From NCBI RefSeq assembly GCF_004193175.1, contig NZ_SAUH01000001.1, forward strand, positions 4,497,501-4,561,500: a stretch of DNA of 64,000 nt, given 5' to 3'. Made by a program: the position numbers and the translations under genes. Source of the DNA: Streptomyces sp. RFCAC02 (GTDB lineage: Bacteria > Actinomycetota > Actinomycetes > Streptomycetales > Streptomycetaceae). Position 1 is the stretch's first letter; each line of letters starts with the position of its first letter. Under the pieces are notes generated by a model that saw nothing but the letters and a program-made list of their open reading frames with translations, was not told the DNA's origin and searched no databases. This document shows positions 36,139-43,981 of the stretch, piece after piece.

Positions 36139-37688
36139 CACCGCTCCTCCGTTTCCACCGTCGTGGCACCCGTCGCGGGCACCGGTTCACCGTCGGTCCC
36201 GGCGTCGTGCCGCCAGCGCACCAGGGACAGCAGGACGCCCACCACCAGCGCTCCCGCCGCGACGGCCCAGCCGGACCACAGCAGGAACGACGACGAGTAG
36301 CCGCCGTAGTTCTCGTCGAACTCGCCCGTGAGGCTGTCCACCATCATCCAGGTCAGCACCAGCGGGGTGACGATGCCGAGGCACAGCCGCCACCACACGC
36401 CGAGACCGACCGCCGAGGTGGCGTCGGCGTCCGCCTGGAGCACCGGCAGGCGCCGCAGGACCCAGCTCACCGTGATGACGAGGGCGAGGCCGGCCAGCAC
36501 GATGCCGTACTGGTTGATGAAGTGGTCGGCCACGTCGAGGAAGTGCAGCCCGCTGTCGTTGGAGAACAGCAGCACCGACACGACGGCCACCGCGCCGCCC
36601 ACCGACAGCACCGCGGGAACGCGGCGCATGCCCGTCCGGTCCTCGAAGGCGGCCACGATCACCTGGACGATGCTGATCAGCGAGGTCAGCCCGGCGATCA
36701 CGAGGGAGACGAAGAACAGCACGCCGAACAGCGCGCCCATCGGCATCTCCGAGATGATCTGCGGGAACGCCACGAAGGCGAGCCCGACACCGCTGTCCGT
36801 CACCTCGCCGACTCCGACGCCGCTCTGCACGGCCATGAACCCGAGCGTCGCGAACACCGCCACGCCGGCCAGGATCTCGAACGAGCTGTTCGCGAAGGCG
36901 GCGACCAGTGCCGAGCCCGTCAGATCCGAGCGCCGGCCGAGGTAGGACGAGTAGGTGATCATGATGCCGAAGCCCACGGACAGCGAGAAGAAGATCTGCC
37001 CGTACGCGGCCACCCACACACCGCCGTCGCTGAGGGCTCCCCAGTCGGGCTGGAAGAGGCCCTGCAGGCCGGTCCCCGCGCCGTCGAGCGTCAGCGCCCG
37101 CACGACCAGGATCAGGAAGAAGACGACGAGCAGCGGGATGAAGACCATGTTGGCCTTCTCGATGCCGCGCCGCACGCCCAGCGCGAGGATGACGAGCACG
37201 ACGACCCACACCGCGATCAGCGGCCACGCGACGCCCGGCACGAACTCGGAGATGTGTCCCGGGTCGTCCGTGGTGTGGAGGAACTCGCCGAAGAGGAAGC
37301 CCTCGGGGTCGTCGCCCCACGCCTTGGTGACCGAGAAGCCGGTGTACCGCACGGCCCACGCCAGGATGGCCGCGTAGTAGGCGGCGATCACGAAGCAGAT
37401 GGCGACCTGCCACCAGCCGATCGCCTCGGCCGGCCGCCGCAGCCGCCGCAGCGCGCCCGGCGGCGAGGCGCGGTGCCGTCTGCCGATCGTGTACTCGAGG
37501 ATCAGCAGCGGGATGCCCGCCGTCAGCAGCGCGCACAGGTAGGGAACGATGAACGCGCCCCCGCCGTTCTCGTAGGTGACGGCCGGGAAACGCCAGATGT
37601 TCCCCAGGCCGATGGCCGAGCCGATCGCCGACATGAGGAAGCCCAGGCGGCTTCCCCACTGCTGGCGGCCCGCCTCCTGCTGAGCCAT
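36138..37688 (-). CDS. Sodium-dependent NSS-family transporter (MetP-like)
   Basis: 516 residues with about 11-12 membrane helices. The first helix has GSAIGLGNIWRFPAVTYENGGGAF, the Na+ and substrate site of the neurotransmitter:sodium symporter fold, and the unwound helix 6 region is SLSVGFGIMITYSSYLG. The start at ATG 37688 has AGGGG upstream; an in-frame extension to 37769 lacks a ribosome-binding site. Together with the 37-residue partner it resembles MetPS, which takes up methionine and alanine. The amino-acid specificity is inferred. Confidence 0.9.
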   Translation of the reverse strand: MAQQEAGRQQWGSRLGFLMSAIGSAIGLGNIWRFPAVTYENGGGAFIVPYLCALLTAGIPLLILEYTIGRRHRASPPGALRRLRRPAEAIGWWQVAICFVIAAYYAAILAWAVRYTGFSVTKAWGDDPEGFLFGEFLHTTDDPGHISEFVPGVAWPLIAVWVVVLVILALGVRRGIEKANMVFIPLLVVFFLILVVRALTLDGAGTGLQGLFQPDWGALSDGGVWVAAYGQIFFSLSVGFGIMITYSSYLGRRSDLTGSALVAAFANSSFEILAGVAVFATLGFMAVQSGVGVGEVTDSGVGLAFVAFPQIISEMPMGALFGVLFFVSLVIAGLTSLISIVQVIVAAFEDRTGMRRVPAVLSVGGAVAVVSVLLFSNDSGLHFLDVADHFINQYGIVLAGLALVITVSWVLRRLPVLQADADATSAVGLGVWWRLCLGIVTPLVLTWMMVDSLTGEFDENYGGYSSSFLLWSGWAVAAGALVVGVLLSLVRWRHDAGTDGEPVPATGATTVETEER

Positions 37689-37824
37689 GAGTGCTGCCCC
37701 TCGTTCGCTGTGGTGTCCCGTGCACGCGGGCGGTCGGGTGGCGTATCCCCCGCGCACGGCAGGACACACCCGCGTTCACGGCAGCAAACGTTACATGAGG
37801 TGCAGTGGGTGTTTTTCGGGCAGG

Positions 37825-38301
37825 TCAGGGCCGGCCGCGCTCCGCGTGCAGGTGGGAGGCCACCGGCGCCAGCGCCTCGGTGAGTGCCGCGAGGGCCTCG
37901 GGCGGCAGGCGGTCGACGAAGTTCCGCCGGACGGAGGCGACATGGTGCGGCGCGACCTCCCGCATCGTCGTCCAGCCGTGCTCGGTGAGGACGGCGAACA
38001 GTCCGCGCCGGTCCGCCTCGCAGCTCTCCCGCCGCACGAGCCCGGCCTTCTCCATGCGCGTGATCTGGTGGGAGAGGCGGCTCTTCGACTGGAGGGTGGC
38101 CGCCGCGAGGTCGCTCATCCGCATCCGGCGCCCGTCCGACTCGGAGAGGTTGACCAGGATCTCGTAGTCGTTCATGGTCAGCCCGAACGGCTGGAGGTCC
38201 CGCTCCAGGCGGTGGGTCAGCAGCTTGCTGACCTCAAGGTGCACGCGCCAGGCGCGCTGCTCCGCGTCGCTGAGCCAGCGGGTCCCCTCGTCCGTCTCCA
38301 T
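37825..38301 (-). CDS. MarR-family transcriptional regulator
   Basis: 158 residues. A winged helix-turn-helix occupies roughly residues 35-105, with LTMNDYEILVNLSES, MRMSDLAAATLQSKSRLSHQ and the wing RMEKAGLVRRESCEADRRG. Flanking helices form the dimer interface. It has no obvious cofactor site. It is divergent from the DUF3817 gene at 38628, separated by a MITE-like element. Confidence 0.88.
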   Translation of the reverse strand: METDEGTRWLSDAEQRAWRVHLEVSKLLTHRLERDLQPFGLTMNDYEILVNLSESDGRRMRMSDLAAATLQSKSRLSHQITRMEKAGLVRRESCEADRRGLFAVLTEHGWTTMREVAPHHVASVRRNFVDRLPPEALAALTEALAPVASHLHAERGRP

Positions 38302-38311
38302 GCCGAGAACT

Positions 38312-38480
38312 CTAGTGCCGCGTCAGGCAAGGTTTGCCCGTCAAGGAGCGGCGTCCGGTGCGGTGCATCGCAAGGCGCCGGATCGCAGCTCATACCCGTC
38401 GTATTCGCGCGATTCGGCAACGCAGCGAGGTGCCGTGCCGGGCGACGCGACGGGGCGAACCTTGCCTGACGCGGCACTAG
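38312..38480. mobile_element. MITE-like element with long terminal inverted repeats (169 bp)
   Basis: The left end CTAGTGCCGCGTCAGGCAAG and right end are inverted copies, identical for 23 bp and continuing with few mismatches to about 31 bp. CTAG at both outer ends may be part of the repeat or a 4-bp target duplication, as seen for IS5-type elements. There is no ORF of note inside. It sits in the marR-DUF3817 intergenic space and has no transposase of its own, so it depends on one in trans. Confidence 0.75.
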
Positions 38481-38627
38481 CCAACCCGCCGTGTCCCCCG
38501 GACGGCCCTGGGTGCCGGCCGGGGACACCGTGCTGCCACAATGGCCGAGACGTTTGTGCGTGCGTTCACAAGCAGGCGCGCGCCGCCCCGCCCGACCCCA
38601 CGACACCGGACCACGAAAGCGGACCCC

Positions 38628-38972
38628 ATGGACCTCAAGACCGCCACCGCCCTGCGCCGGCTCCGCCTGGTCTCCGCCCCGGAGGCCGTCTCCTTCCTCG
38701 TCCTGCTCGTCTGCTCGGTCCTGAAGCGGACCACGGACCTCGACTTCGTGCCGGTCATGGGCGCGGTGCACGGCATCCTGTGGGTGGCGTACGTCCTGTT
38801 CTGGGCCGACGCCTGGAACCGCGCCAAGTGGGCGCCGCGCACCGCCGCCTGGTACTTCCTGATGTCGGTCCTGCCGCTCGGCGGCTTCTTCGCCGAACGC
38901 GCCCTGCGCCGTCTCCAGGACGACGCCGTCATCGCGGCCCGCGCACGCCGCGAGGGTGTCGTCGGCGCCTGA
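38628..38972 (+). CDS. DUF3817 family membrane protein (first copy)
   Basis: 114 residues from the ATG at 38628. LRRLRLVSAPEAVSFLVLLV opens the first helix. A family-typical G-V-H-G segment follows (VMGAVHGILWVAYVLFWADA), then a third helix TAAWYFLMSVLPLGGFFAE. Function is unknown. It is divergent from a MarR gene, and a second DUF3817 gene at 46389 also follows a MarR gene. No good ribosome-binding site is seen. Confidence 0.8.
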   Translation: MDLKTATALRRLRLVSAPEAVSFLVLLVCSVLKRTTDLDFVPVMGAVHGILWVAYVLFWADAWNRAKWAPRTAAWYFLMSVLPLGGFFAERALRRLQDDAVIAARARREGVVGA

Positions 38973-39071
38973 CACGCGCCCCCCGCCGCACGCCGCTGTC
39001 ACCCTCCGGCGTCATCCGGTAACCCCTCCGGGCCTCCCCGGCTCGACATCCGGCACCCCCTGCCATGGGGT

Positions 39072-39101
39072 GGGACTTGTCCGATTCGCGGAGTAAGTCC
39101 C
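39072..39101 (+). promoter_or_regulatory. Inverted repeat in the cslA promoter region
   Basis: GGGACTT, 16 nt, AAGTCCC, ending 16 nt before the cslA start. It could be an operator or an mRNA hairpin close to the GGTGAGGAGGG ribosome-binding site. The regulator is unknown. Confidence 0.4.
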
Positions 39102-39117
39102 CGGTGAGGAGGGTGCC

Positions 39118-40902
39118 GTGCGGCACACACGGCTCGACGGCCACCGCTACGACTACGAGAGGTACAGCAGGCTCGCCGGCCCCGCGGCCGAGCCCGCGCC
39201 CGGCTACCGCGTCGCGTACCGCAGCCTGCTCTCCCGCGAGCCGCACCGAATACGAGCCGTCCTCCTCATGACGCTGGCGCCCCTGCTGTCGGCGCTGCTC
39301 CTGGTCTGGCTGATCTGGCCGAGCCACTGGACGGACCGCGAGCACGCGCCCTGGTGGCTGCCGGTCGCCGACGCGGTGATGCTCGGCTGCGTCGCGCTGG
39401 TCGAGCTGTTCCGGCTCGTCAACGTCGTGTCCATCGCGCACGCGACCCTTGTCGCCCGCGACCCCGTGCCCGTCACGCCGGAACCGGGCACCCGTGTGGC
39501 GTTCCTCACCACCTTCGTCCCCGGCAAGGAACCCCTCGCGATGGTCCGCGCCACGCTGGAGGGGGCCGTCCGGCTGCGGCACACCGGGCCGCTGGACGTC
39601 TGGCTCCTCGACGAGGGCGACGATCCGGACGCCCGCGCGCTGTGCGAGGAACTCGGCGTGCGGCACTTCTCGCGCCGCGGCGTCGAGGAGTGGAACCAGC
39701 CCGACGGGCCGTACCGCGCCCGCACCAAGCACGGGAACTACAACTCCTGGCTGGACGCCCACGGCGACGAGTACGACTTCTTCGCCTCCGTCGACACCGA
39801 CCACGTCCCGCTCCCCGGCTACCTGGAGCGGATGCTCGGCTACTTCCGCGACCCGGACGTCGCCTTCGTCGTCGGCCCGCAGGTGTACGGCAACTACGCC
39901 GGCCCGGTCACCAAGGCGGCCGAGAGCCAGCAGTTCCTCTTCCACGCCCTCATCCAGCGGGCCGGGAACCGCTACGGCTGCCCCATGTTCGTCGGCACCA
40001 ACAACGCCGTCCGCGTGGACGCCCTGCGGTCCGTCGGCGGCCTGTACGACTCGGTCACCGAGGACATGGCCACCGGCTTCGAGATCCACCGCCGGCGCAA
40101 CCCCGCCACGGGCCGCCGCTGGCGCTCCGTCTACACGCCCGACGTGCTCGCGGTCGGCGAGGGACCCTCGTGCTGGACCGACTTCTTCACCCAGCAACTG
40201 CGCTGGTCGCGCGGCACGTACGAGACGATCTTCCGCCAGTACGGCCGCGGGCGCCGCCGCCACGGCCCCGGCCCGATGCTCAGCTACTCGCTGATGCTCG
40301 CGTTCTACCCCATGGCGGCCATCACCTGGACCCTCGGCGTCCTCGGCTGCCTGCTGTACCTGATCCTCGGCGCCTCCGGCACACAGGTCGCCTCGTCGGT
40401 GTGGATGATGCTCTACAGCGACGTCGCCGCGCTCCAGATCGGCCTGTACCTGTGGAACAGGCGGCACAACGTCTCCCCCCACGAACCCGAGGGCTCGTCC
40501 GGCGCAGCCGGCATGGTCATGTCCGCCCTGTGCGCGCCCGTCTACGCCCGCTCCCTCCTGGACGCGGTGCTGCGGCGGCGCAGCGGGTTCGTCGTCACCC
40601 CCAAGGGCGGCCGCGCGAGCGACGACCGGCCCGCCACCTTCCGCCTGCACCTCGCGTGGGCCGCGGTCATCACCGCCGCGCTCGTCGCGTCGTGCTTCCT
40701 CGGCCACGGGCACACGGCGATGCGGGTCTGGTCGCTGCTCGCCCTCGTCGTCTGCCTCGCCCCGCCCACCGTCTGGGCCTGGACCGGCCGCCGCGCGCGG
40801 ACGCAGGTACCGCCCGGCGGCGTCCCCGTCACCGCCGACCAGGAATCCACCCCCGAGACCGCGGCGCCCCGCCCCGTCGCCGCGACGACCAGTGGGAGCT
40901 GA
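39118..40902 (+). CDS. cslA: CslA, cellulose synthase-like glycosyltransferase 2
   Basis: 594 residues. Two membrane helices precede a cytoplasmic GT2 domain with DTDH (DXD site), TED (general base) and QQLRW (the QXXRW motif of processive beta-glycan synthases), then further helices. In Streptomyces, CslA makes a beta-glucan at the hyphal tip, interacts with DivIVA and supports morphogenesis and attachment. Unlike proteobacterial BcsA, no PilZ domain is seen at the C-terminus. The GTG follows GAGGAGGG by 4-5 nt. Followed 3 nt later by glxA. Confidence 0.95.
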   Translation: MRHTRLDGHRYDYERYSRLAGPAAEPAPGYRVAYRSLLSREPHRIRAVLLMTLAPLLSALLLVWLIWPSHWTDREHAPWWLPVADAVMLGCVALVELFRLVNVVSIAHATLVARDPVPVTPEPGTRVAFLTTFVPGKEPLAMVRATLEGAVRLRHTGPLDVWLLDEGDDPDARALCEELGVRHFSRRGVEEWNQPDGPYRARTKHGNYNSWLDAHGDEYDFFASVDTDHVPLPGYLERMLGYFRDPDVAFVVGPQVYGNYAGPVTKAAESQQFLFHALIQRAGNRYGCPMFVGTNNAVRVDALRSVGGLYDSVTEDMATGFEIHRRRNPATGRRWRSVYTPDVLAVGEGPSCWTDFFTQQLRWSRGTYETIFRQYGRGRRRHGPGPMLSYSLMLAFYPMAAITWTLGVLGCLLYLILGASGTQVASSVWMMLYSDVAALQIGLYLWNRRHNVSPHEPEGSSGAAGMVMSALCAPVYARSLLDAVLRRRSGFVVTPKGGRASDDRPATFRLHLAWAAVITAALVASCFLGHGHTAMRVWSLLALVVCLAPPTVWAWTGRRARTQVPPGGVPVTADQESTPETAAPRPVAATTSGS

Positions 40903-40905
40903 CAC

Positions 40906-42837
40906 ATGAGGTACCGCCCGAGCAAAGGGCTCAAGAAGACCGTCATCGGCACCGGCGTCACGCTCGTCCTCGCCGGCATGAACGCCCCCGCCGCGCTGAG
41001 CTTCGCGCAGGACCGGCTGCACGAGTACCGCATATCCCGGCCCGAGTACAAGGCGGAGTACGGCTCCTGGCAGGTGATGGACGTCCCCGAGGAGTTCAGG
41101 ACGAACGCCATCCACGCCGCGCTCCTGCACACCGGGAAGGTCCTGCTGATCGCCGGGTCGGGCAACGAGCAGGAGACCTTCGACGCCGGGACGTTCGACT
41201 CGATCCTGTGGAACCCGGCGGACAACACGTACAAGAAGGTCGAGACCCCCGACGACCTGTTCTGCTCGGGCCACGCCGCCCTCCCCGACGGCCGGCTCCT
41301 CGTCGCCGGCGGCACGGCGCGCTACGAGGTCCTCGGCGACGACGTGACCCGGGCCGGCGGCGCGATGCTCATCAAGAACGAGGACCCGGACCACCGCCGC
41401 ACCTTCCCCGAGGGCACCCGGCTGCGCTCCCCGGACGGCCGCGAGTACCTGACCGAGGCCGACATCACCGTCCCCGCCGCCACCAAGACGGAGGACGAGG
41501 ACGGCGAGGTGACCGTCACCGCGTCCGAGGCGCGGGTCTTCGTCGTGGCCGCCGAGGAGGGCGAGGAGTACGTCACGGAGGAGTCGGCGCAGTACGAGAT
41601 CGTCGGGCTGAAGGGCGAGGACGCCCGCAACCTCTACGGCATGGCCGGGCCGATCACCCTGGACGACCAGGACTTCCAGGGCATCAAGGCGGCCTACGAG
41701 TTCGACCCGGTCGCCGAGAAGTACGTCCCCGTCCAGTCGATGGACGAGGCCCGCTGGTACCCGACCCTCACGGCCCTGCCCGACGGCCGCGTCCTCACCG
41801 TCTCCGGGCTCGACGACGTCGGCGAGGTCGTCCCCGGCATCACCGAGATCTACGACCCGGAGACGAAGACCTGGTCCGAGGGGCCCGAGCGCTACTTCCC
41901 TACCTATCCCGCGCTGTTCCTCACCGAGGGCGGCGAACTGTTCTACACGGGCTCCAACGCCGGCTACGGGCCGGCCGACAAGGGCCGCGAACCGGGCCTG
42001 TGGGACCTGGAGACCAACACCTTCACCGAGGTCGGCGGCCTGTCGGACGCCGACCAGCTGGAGACCTCCGCCTCCCTGCTGCTGCCGCCCGCGCAGGACC
42101 AGCGCTTCATGGTGCTGGGCGGCGGCGGGGTGGGGGAGTCGGAGAAGTCCACGGCCCGCACCGCGCTGATCGACCTGGACGACGAGAACCCCGCCTACCG
42201 CGACGGCCCCGACCTGCCGCAGGGCACCCGCTACCTGTCCAGCGTCATCCTCCCCGACGACACGGTCTTCACGACCGGCGGCTCCGAGGACTACCGGGGA
42301 CGCGGCGAGAGCGACGTGCTGAAGGCGCAGTTCTACGACCCGGAGAAGAACGAGTTCCGCGAGGCCGCCGCGCCGACCGTGGGCCGCAACTACCACTCCG
42401 AGGCCCTGCTGCTGCCCGACGGCCGCGTCGCCACGTTCGGCTCCGACCCGCTCTTCGGCGACCGGGACAACACGCGCGAGGGCACGTTCGAGGACCGCGT
42501 CGAGATCTACACGCCGCCCTACCTCCAGGGGGAACGCGGCGAGAACCGGCCCGTCCTCGGCGACGGACCCGACCGGGCCGAACCCGGCGGCAGCCTCACC
42601 TTCGCCACCGACGACGCCGACCGCATCGCCGAGGCCCGCCTCATGCGTCCGAGCGCCGTCACCCACACGACCGACGTGGAGCAGCGGTCCATCGAGCTGG
42701 GGGTCGCGACGGGCGACGGCGAGGTGACGTTCGCCGTGCCGGACGACCCGTCGCTGGTGCCGCCCGGCTGGTACATGCTGTTCGCGCTCGACGACGAGGG
42801 CACGCCGAGCGTGGCGAGCTGGGTGCAGGTCGGCTGA
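40906..42837 (+). CDS. glxA: GlxA, radical-copper oxidase (galactose oxidase-like)
   Basis: 643 residues. The N-terminus is a signal or membrane anchor (TVIGTGVTLVLAGMNAPAAL). By comparison with galactose oxidase from memory, Cys120 in LFCSGHA and Tyr285 in ARWYPTL are the candidates for the Tyr-Cys cofactor, with Trp284 beside it. The YH pair in GRNYHSEALLLPDG and the His in AVTHTTDVEQRSIEL are the copper ligands. About 100 residues are inserted between the Cys and Tyr blades. In S. lividans GlxA acts with CslA to modify and deposit the tip glycan. The 3-nt gap to cslA indicates an operon. Confidence 0.95.
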   Translation: MRYRPSKGLKKTVIGTGVTLVLAGMNAPAALSFAQDRLHEYRISRPEYKAEYGSWQVMDVPEEFRTNAIHAALLHTGKVLLIAGSGNEQETFDAGTFDSILWNPADNTYKKVETPDDLFCSGHAALPDGRLLVAGGTARYEVLGDDVTRAGGAMLIKNEDPDHRRTFPEGTRLRSPDGREYLTEADITVPAATKTEDEDGEVTVTASEARVFVVAAEEGEEYVTEESAQYEIVGLKGEDARNLYGMAGPITLDDQDFQGIKAAYEFDPVAEKYVPVQSMDEARWYPTLTALPDGRVLTVSGLDDVGEVVPGITEIYDPETKTWSEGPERYFPTYPALFLTEGGELFYTGSNAGYGPADKGREPGLWDLETNTFTEVGGLSDADQLETSASLLLPPAQDQRFMVLGGGGVGESEKSTARTALIDLDDENPAYRDGPDLPQGTRYLSSVILPDDTVFTTGGSEDYRGRGESDVLKAQFYDPEKNEFREAAAPTVGRNYHSEALLLPDGRVATFGSDPLFGDRDNTREGTFEDRVEIYTPPYLQGERGENRPVLGDGPDRAEPGGSLTFATDDADRIAEARLMRPSAVTHTTDVEQRSIELGVATGDGEVTFAVPDDPSLVPPGWYMLFALDDEGTPSVASWVQVG

Positions 42838-42856
42838 CGGGGCACGCCCCGCGCGC

Positions 42857-42893
42857 GGCGCCGCGGCCCGGCACCGGCCGGTGTCACGGCGCC
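42857..42893. terminator. Nested hairpin between convergent glxA and cslZ
   Basis: GGCGCCG and CGGCGCC close a loop that itself contains CACCGGCCGGTG. It overlaps the last codons of cslZ and may stop both transcripts. The arms are short and GC-rich, so a chance match is possible. Confidence 0.4.
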
Positions 42894-43884
42894 GCGGCGC
42901 GCGCGAGTTCCAGCGCGTACTCGGGCCACCACTCGCCGGCCGCCGGACCGCCCCGGCACTCGCCGTCCGACTCGCCGGGGCGTTTGATCCACAGGAACGC
43001 GTCGGCCAGCGCCTCGCCGGTCTCCGCCGTGGGCGGTGTGCCGAGCGCGCGGCCCGGGGGATTGCACCACGACTCGTCCCCGCCGTCGTAGGGGCCGTTG
43101 CCGTTGCGGCTGGTGTCGATCACGAAGTGGGCGCCGCCGAGCATGTCGGACAGGACGCGGCCGTAGGCGATGTTGTCGGAGAGCGTCTGGAAGTTCGCCA
43201 CGTTGAGGGCGAAGCCGTCGGCCCGCTCCACGCCGGAGCGGCGCAGCGGCTCGGCGATCCGGTTCGGGTCGGCGATCCACGCCGGGTTGCCCGCGTCCAG
43301 GTAGACGCGGGTGTGCGGCTGCTGCTTCAGCCGGTCCACGGCGCCGGCGAGCGCGTCGAGCCGGTCCTCCACGTACATCGGCGCCGTGCAGCCGTCCGCC
43401 GTGTGCGGGACGGCGTCCGGCTCCAGGACGACGATCGCGTGCGCGTCCCCGATGCCGGTGGCGAGCGCGTCGATCCAGCGGGCGTACGCGGCCTCGTCGT
43501 CGGCGCCGCCTTGCGAGTACTGGCCGCAGTCGCGGTGCGGGATGTTGTACGCCACGAGGACGGCGGTGCTGTCGGTGGCCGCAGCGGCCGACGTCAGCTC
43601 GCGCGCCCACCGCTCCGGGTCCTCCTCGCCCGGCGCCCAGTGCGCGAGCGGCCGGTCCGCGATCCGCCGCATCAGCGCGGCGTCCTCGGTGCGGCCGGAC
43701 GCCTCCCACTCCTCGACCTGACGCGCGGCCGGGCTCCCGGGATCGACCCAGTACCGGTCCTCGATGCCGGCCGCGGCCGCGGCGCTCCCCTCCTCCCGGC
43801 CATCGGAGGCGTCGCCGCCCCCGAGCACCCGAGCGCGAGGATCGCGCAGCACAGGACGGCGGTGGCTGATGAACGACGCAGCAT
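42884..43884 (-). CDS. cslZ: CslZ-like glycoside hydrolase family 6 lipoprotein; apparent 1-nt frameshift after the signal peptide
   Basis: The ATG at 43884 encodes a lipoprotein signal ending in ALGCSG. The catalytic part lies in another frame downstream to 42884, reading GGGDASDGREEGS, then IEDRYWVDPG. GH6 features are VLVAYNIPHRDCGQYSQGGA, VYLDAGNPAW, VIDTSRNGNGP and CNPPGRALGTPP. Insertion of one G in the run at 43818-43822 (five on this strand, six needed) joins the two into a ~330-residue lipoprotein. Alternatively the gene starts at GTG 43852 and lacks a signal. The endoglucanase would trim the CslA glycan. Here it faces glxA. Confidence 0.8.
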
Positions 43885-43981
43885 GACGTCATCGTGACAC
43901 GGGGTGACCTCCCGGCCGGGGACCCGCCGCCGCGCGGGCGGACCGCGCGCCCCGCCGCCGGTCGGGGCGGGTGTCACCCAC

